Assembly (NCBI RefSeq): GCF_011046485.1
Contig: NZ_CP049256.1
Span: forward strand, 372,001-436,000
From: Microbacterium sp. 4R-513
GTDB taxonomy: Bacteria > Actinomycetota > Actinomycetes > Actinomycetales > Microbacteriaceae
Length of the DNA: 64,000 nt
Direction of reading: 5' to 3'
Part shown: piece by piece, positions 62,368 to 64,000 of the stretch
Layout of the letters: each line of letters begins with the position of its first letter
Numbering within the stretch: the stretch's first letter is position 1
Made by a program: the position numbers and the translations under genes
Notes under the pieces: generated by a model
What the model was told of the DNA's origin: nothing
The model's database searches: none
What the model saw: the letters and a program-made list of their open reading frames with translations, nothing else

Positions 62368-63804
62368 ATGCCTCCCACCTCTCTTGAGCTCACGACGTTG
62401 GGCCACCGCATCCGTCATCAGCGAATCTCACACGGTTTCACGCTCGATGAACTGGGCGAGAAGGTCGGCGTCGCGGGCAGCCAGCTGAGTCTCATCGAGA
62501 ACGGCAAGCGGGAGCCGAAGCTGTCACTACTGCAGGCGATCGCCCAGGTGACAGGCGTCGAGGTGGGCGACCTGCTGTCGAACGAGCCGCCCAATCGACG
62601 CGCCGCGCTGGAGATCGAGCTGGAACGTGCGCAATCGAGCTCGGTCTTCCGGCAGCTCGGCATCGCGCCCGTCAAGGTGACGAAAGGCATGAGCGACGAG
62701 ACCCTGGAGTCCATCCTCGGCCTGCACCGCGAGCTGCAGCGGCGCGAGCGGGAGGCGATCGCGACGCCCGAAGAGGCCCGCCGCGCGAACACCGACCTGC
62801 GCCTGCGCATGCGCGCACACGACAACTACCTCCCCGACATCGAGAAGCTCGCCGAGAAGCAGCTCAAATCCGCCGGCCACGTCTCGGGTGCCCTGACGCA
62901 CCGGACCGTGAGCATCATGGCGGAGCAGCTGGGCTTCGAGCTCATCTACGTCAACGACCTGCCGCACTCGGCGCGGTCGGTCACGGATCTCGAGAACGGC
63001 CGCATCTACCTGCCGCCCGCCTCGATCCCGGGCGGCCACGGCCTCCGGTCGATGGCGCTGCAGGCGATGGCGCACCGCCTGCTCGGCCACAAGCCGCCGA
63101 CCGACTACGGCGACTTCCTGCAGCAGCGCCTCGAGATCAACTACTTCGCGGCGTGCTGCCTCATGCCCGAGACGAACTCCGTCGCGTTCCTGCAGCAGGC
63201 GAAGAAGGACCGCAATCTCGCCGTCGAGGACTTCCGCGACGCCTTCGGTGTGACGCACGAGGCGGCCGGGATGCGCATGACGAATCTCCTCACCAAGCAT
63301 CTCGGCATCCCGCTGCACTTCCTCCGGGTCGACGGCTCGGGGGCGATCTCACGCGTCTACGAGAACGACGATCTGCCCGTGCCGATGGATGTGACGGGCT
63401 CCGTCGAGGGTCAGATCGTGTGCCGACGGTTCCTCGCCCGGTCGGCCTTCGAGGAGCAGAACCGTACCACCGAGCACTACCAGTACACCGACACCCCGGC
63501 CGGCACGTTCTGGTGCTCGACGCAGACCGGTACGACGTCGGCAGGCGAGTTCTCGATCACCGTCGGGGTGCCGTTCGACGACGCGAAGTGGTTCCGCGGT
63601 CGCGAGACGCAGAAGCGCGCGACGTCGCGGTGTCCCGACGAGTCGTGCTGCCGGCGTCCCTCGTCAGACGTCGCCGAGCGCTGGGAGGGCAAGGCGTGGC
63701 CCAGTGCTCGCGTACACATGCAGATGTTCTCGCCGCTTCCCCGCGGCGCCTTCCCGGGCGTCGACGACAACGAGGTCTACGCCTTCCTGGAGCGCCACGC
63801 CTGA
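62368..63804 (+). CDS. ramB: RamB-like transcriptional regulator (XRE HTH + IrrE/DUF2083)
   Basis: A 478-residue regulator with an XRE helix-turn-helix (LGEKVGVAGSQLSLIENGKR, about 28-47), a long middle region related to ImmA/IrrE peptidase-like domains, and a C-terminal short-chain-fatty-acid regulator domain. The cluster CPDESC near residue 425 may bind metal. Size and layout match RamB, which controls acetate and carbon metabolism genes in corynebacteria. TATGCT followed by 6 nt and ATG is a leaderless-type start. Being divergent from pckG suggests control of gluconeogenesis. Confidence 0.85.
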   Translation: MPPTSLELTTLGHRIRHQRISHGFTLDELGEKVGVAGSQLSLIENGKREPKLSLLQAIAQVTGVEVGDLLSNEPPNRRAALEIELERAQSSSVFRQLGIAPVKVTKGMSDETLESILGLHRELQRREREAIATPEEARRANTDLRLRMRAHDNYLPDIEKLAEKQLKSAGHVSGALTHRTVSIMAEQLGFELIYVNDLPHSARSVTDLENGRIYLPPASIPGGHGLRSMALQAMAHRLLGHKPPTDYGDFLQQRLEINYFAACCLMPETNSVAFLQQAKKDRNLAVEDFRDAFGVTHEAAGMRMTNLLTKHLGIPLHFLRVDGSGAISRVYENDDLPVPMDVTGSVEGQIVCRRFLARSAFEEQNRTTEHYQYTDTPAGTFWCSTQTGTTSAGEFSITVGVPFDDAKWFRGRETQKRATSRCPDESCCRRPSSDVAERWEGKAWPSARVHMQMFSPLPRGAFPGVDDNEVYAFLERHA

Positions 63805-63832
63805 CCCGCCCCGTCCTGGCCCCGCTCGCCTC

Positions 63833-63896
63833 GGCCCCTCTAGCCCTGGCCCCTCTCGCCCGAGCCCCTCTAGCCCTGCCTCTCTCGCCCGAGCCC
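63833..63896. repeat. Degenerate tandem repeat, about 15-bp period
   Basis: GCCCCTCTAGCCCTG and GCCCCTCTCGCCCGA alternate about twice, giving a 30-bp higher-order unit. It is C-rich, non-coding, and lies just after the RamB-like gene. It is too short and irregular for a CRISPR. Confidence 0.6.
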
Positions 63897-63974
63897 ACAC
63901 ATCCGCGCCCGAAACGCAGCATCCGCACGGTGTGGATGCGTGGTTGGGAGCACCGAAGTGTGGTCTCGGGGGCG

Positions 63975-64000
63975 TCAGCCGGTGATGAAGCGCTGTAGCG
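63975..64000 (-). CDS. Possible C-terminus of a gene entering from the right
   Basis: On the minus strand the last bases can be read LQRFITG followed by a stop (63977-63975). Only seven codons are visible, so this is a weak suggestion. Bases 63897-63974 show no feature. Confidence 0.25.

Noticed and set aside
63833..63896. A CRISPR array
   Set aside because: The units are only about 15 bp, degenerate and directly adjacent, without spacers, and no cas gene is near.

Overview
This is chromosomal DNA of a high-GC (about 70%) actinobacterium, most probably Microbacterium or a close relative in Microbacteriaceae. The support is a DUF7882-type gene, a DUF3072 gene, an sdhCDAB operon of actinobacterial type, very frequent leaderless-type starts (a TANNNT box 6-8 nt before ATG/GTG), and a strongly repeated GGATGCC/GGCATCC word. 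The genus is an inference. I see no rRNA, tRNA, CRISPR array or transposase gene.

Layout. 0-7.4 kb: nucleoside uptake and salvage on the minus strand (BMP-type lipoprotein, ABC ATPase, two permeases, cdd, deoA, start of add). 7.4-17.2 kb: mannose-1-phosphate guanylyltransferase, sdhCDAB, a YihY/BrkB membrane protein, exonuclease III, trpS, a GNAT acetyltransferase and an Fpg/Nei glycosylase. 17.2-21.6 kb: glycerol kinase and glycerol-3-phosphate dehydrogenase with a divergent SorC-type regulator. 21.7-25.5 kb: FMN riboswitch and ribD-ribE-ribBA-ribH. 25.5-32.3 kb: small membrane proteins, an MHS-family transporter, a flavin monooxygenase and an ABC-2 exporter.

32.4-53.6 kb is the most interesting part: a catabolic island for gallate-type and methoxylated aromatic acids. 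One minus-strand operon encodes a PIG-L type 4-oxalomesaconate hydratase, an aldolase/oxaloacetate decarboxylase, a PrpF-type tautomerase and a type I (VOC) extradiol dioxygenase. Around it lie three GcvT-like, LigM/DesA-like tetrahydrofolate-dependent O-demethylases, two paralogous IclR regulators, a secreted tannase/feruloyl esterase, a DUF1932 dehydrogenase, a five-gene branched-chain-type ABC importer, a GntR/FCD regulator and an aromatic-type aldehyde dehydrogenase. A MetE-like methyltransferase adjoins the island and could take up the methyl groups. Read together, esters are cleaved outside the cell, acids imported, methoxy groups moved to tetrahydrofolate, the ring opened and the product split to pyruvate and oxaloacetate. 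No LigB-type gallate dioxygenase is present in the window, so the VOC enzyme is the local candidate for ring cleavage.

53.7-64 kb: a 70-residue HTH protein with two palindromic operators ahead of an ABC exporter, a rifampin ADP-ribosyltransferase (arr), a DUF7882 gene, a DyP-type peroxidase translationally coupled to an unrecognised gene, a DUF3072 protein, pckG, and a divergent RamB-like regulator. DyP and PEP carboxykinase fit functionally with aromatic catabolism and gluconeogenesis, but being near the island does not prove a shared role.
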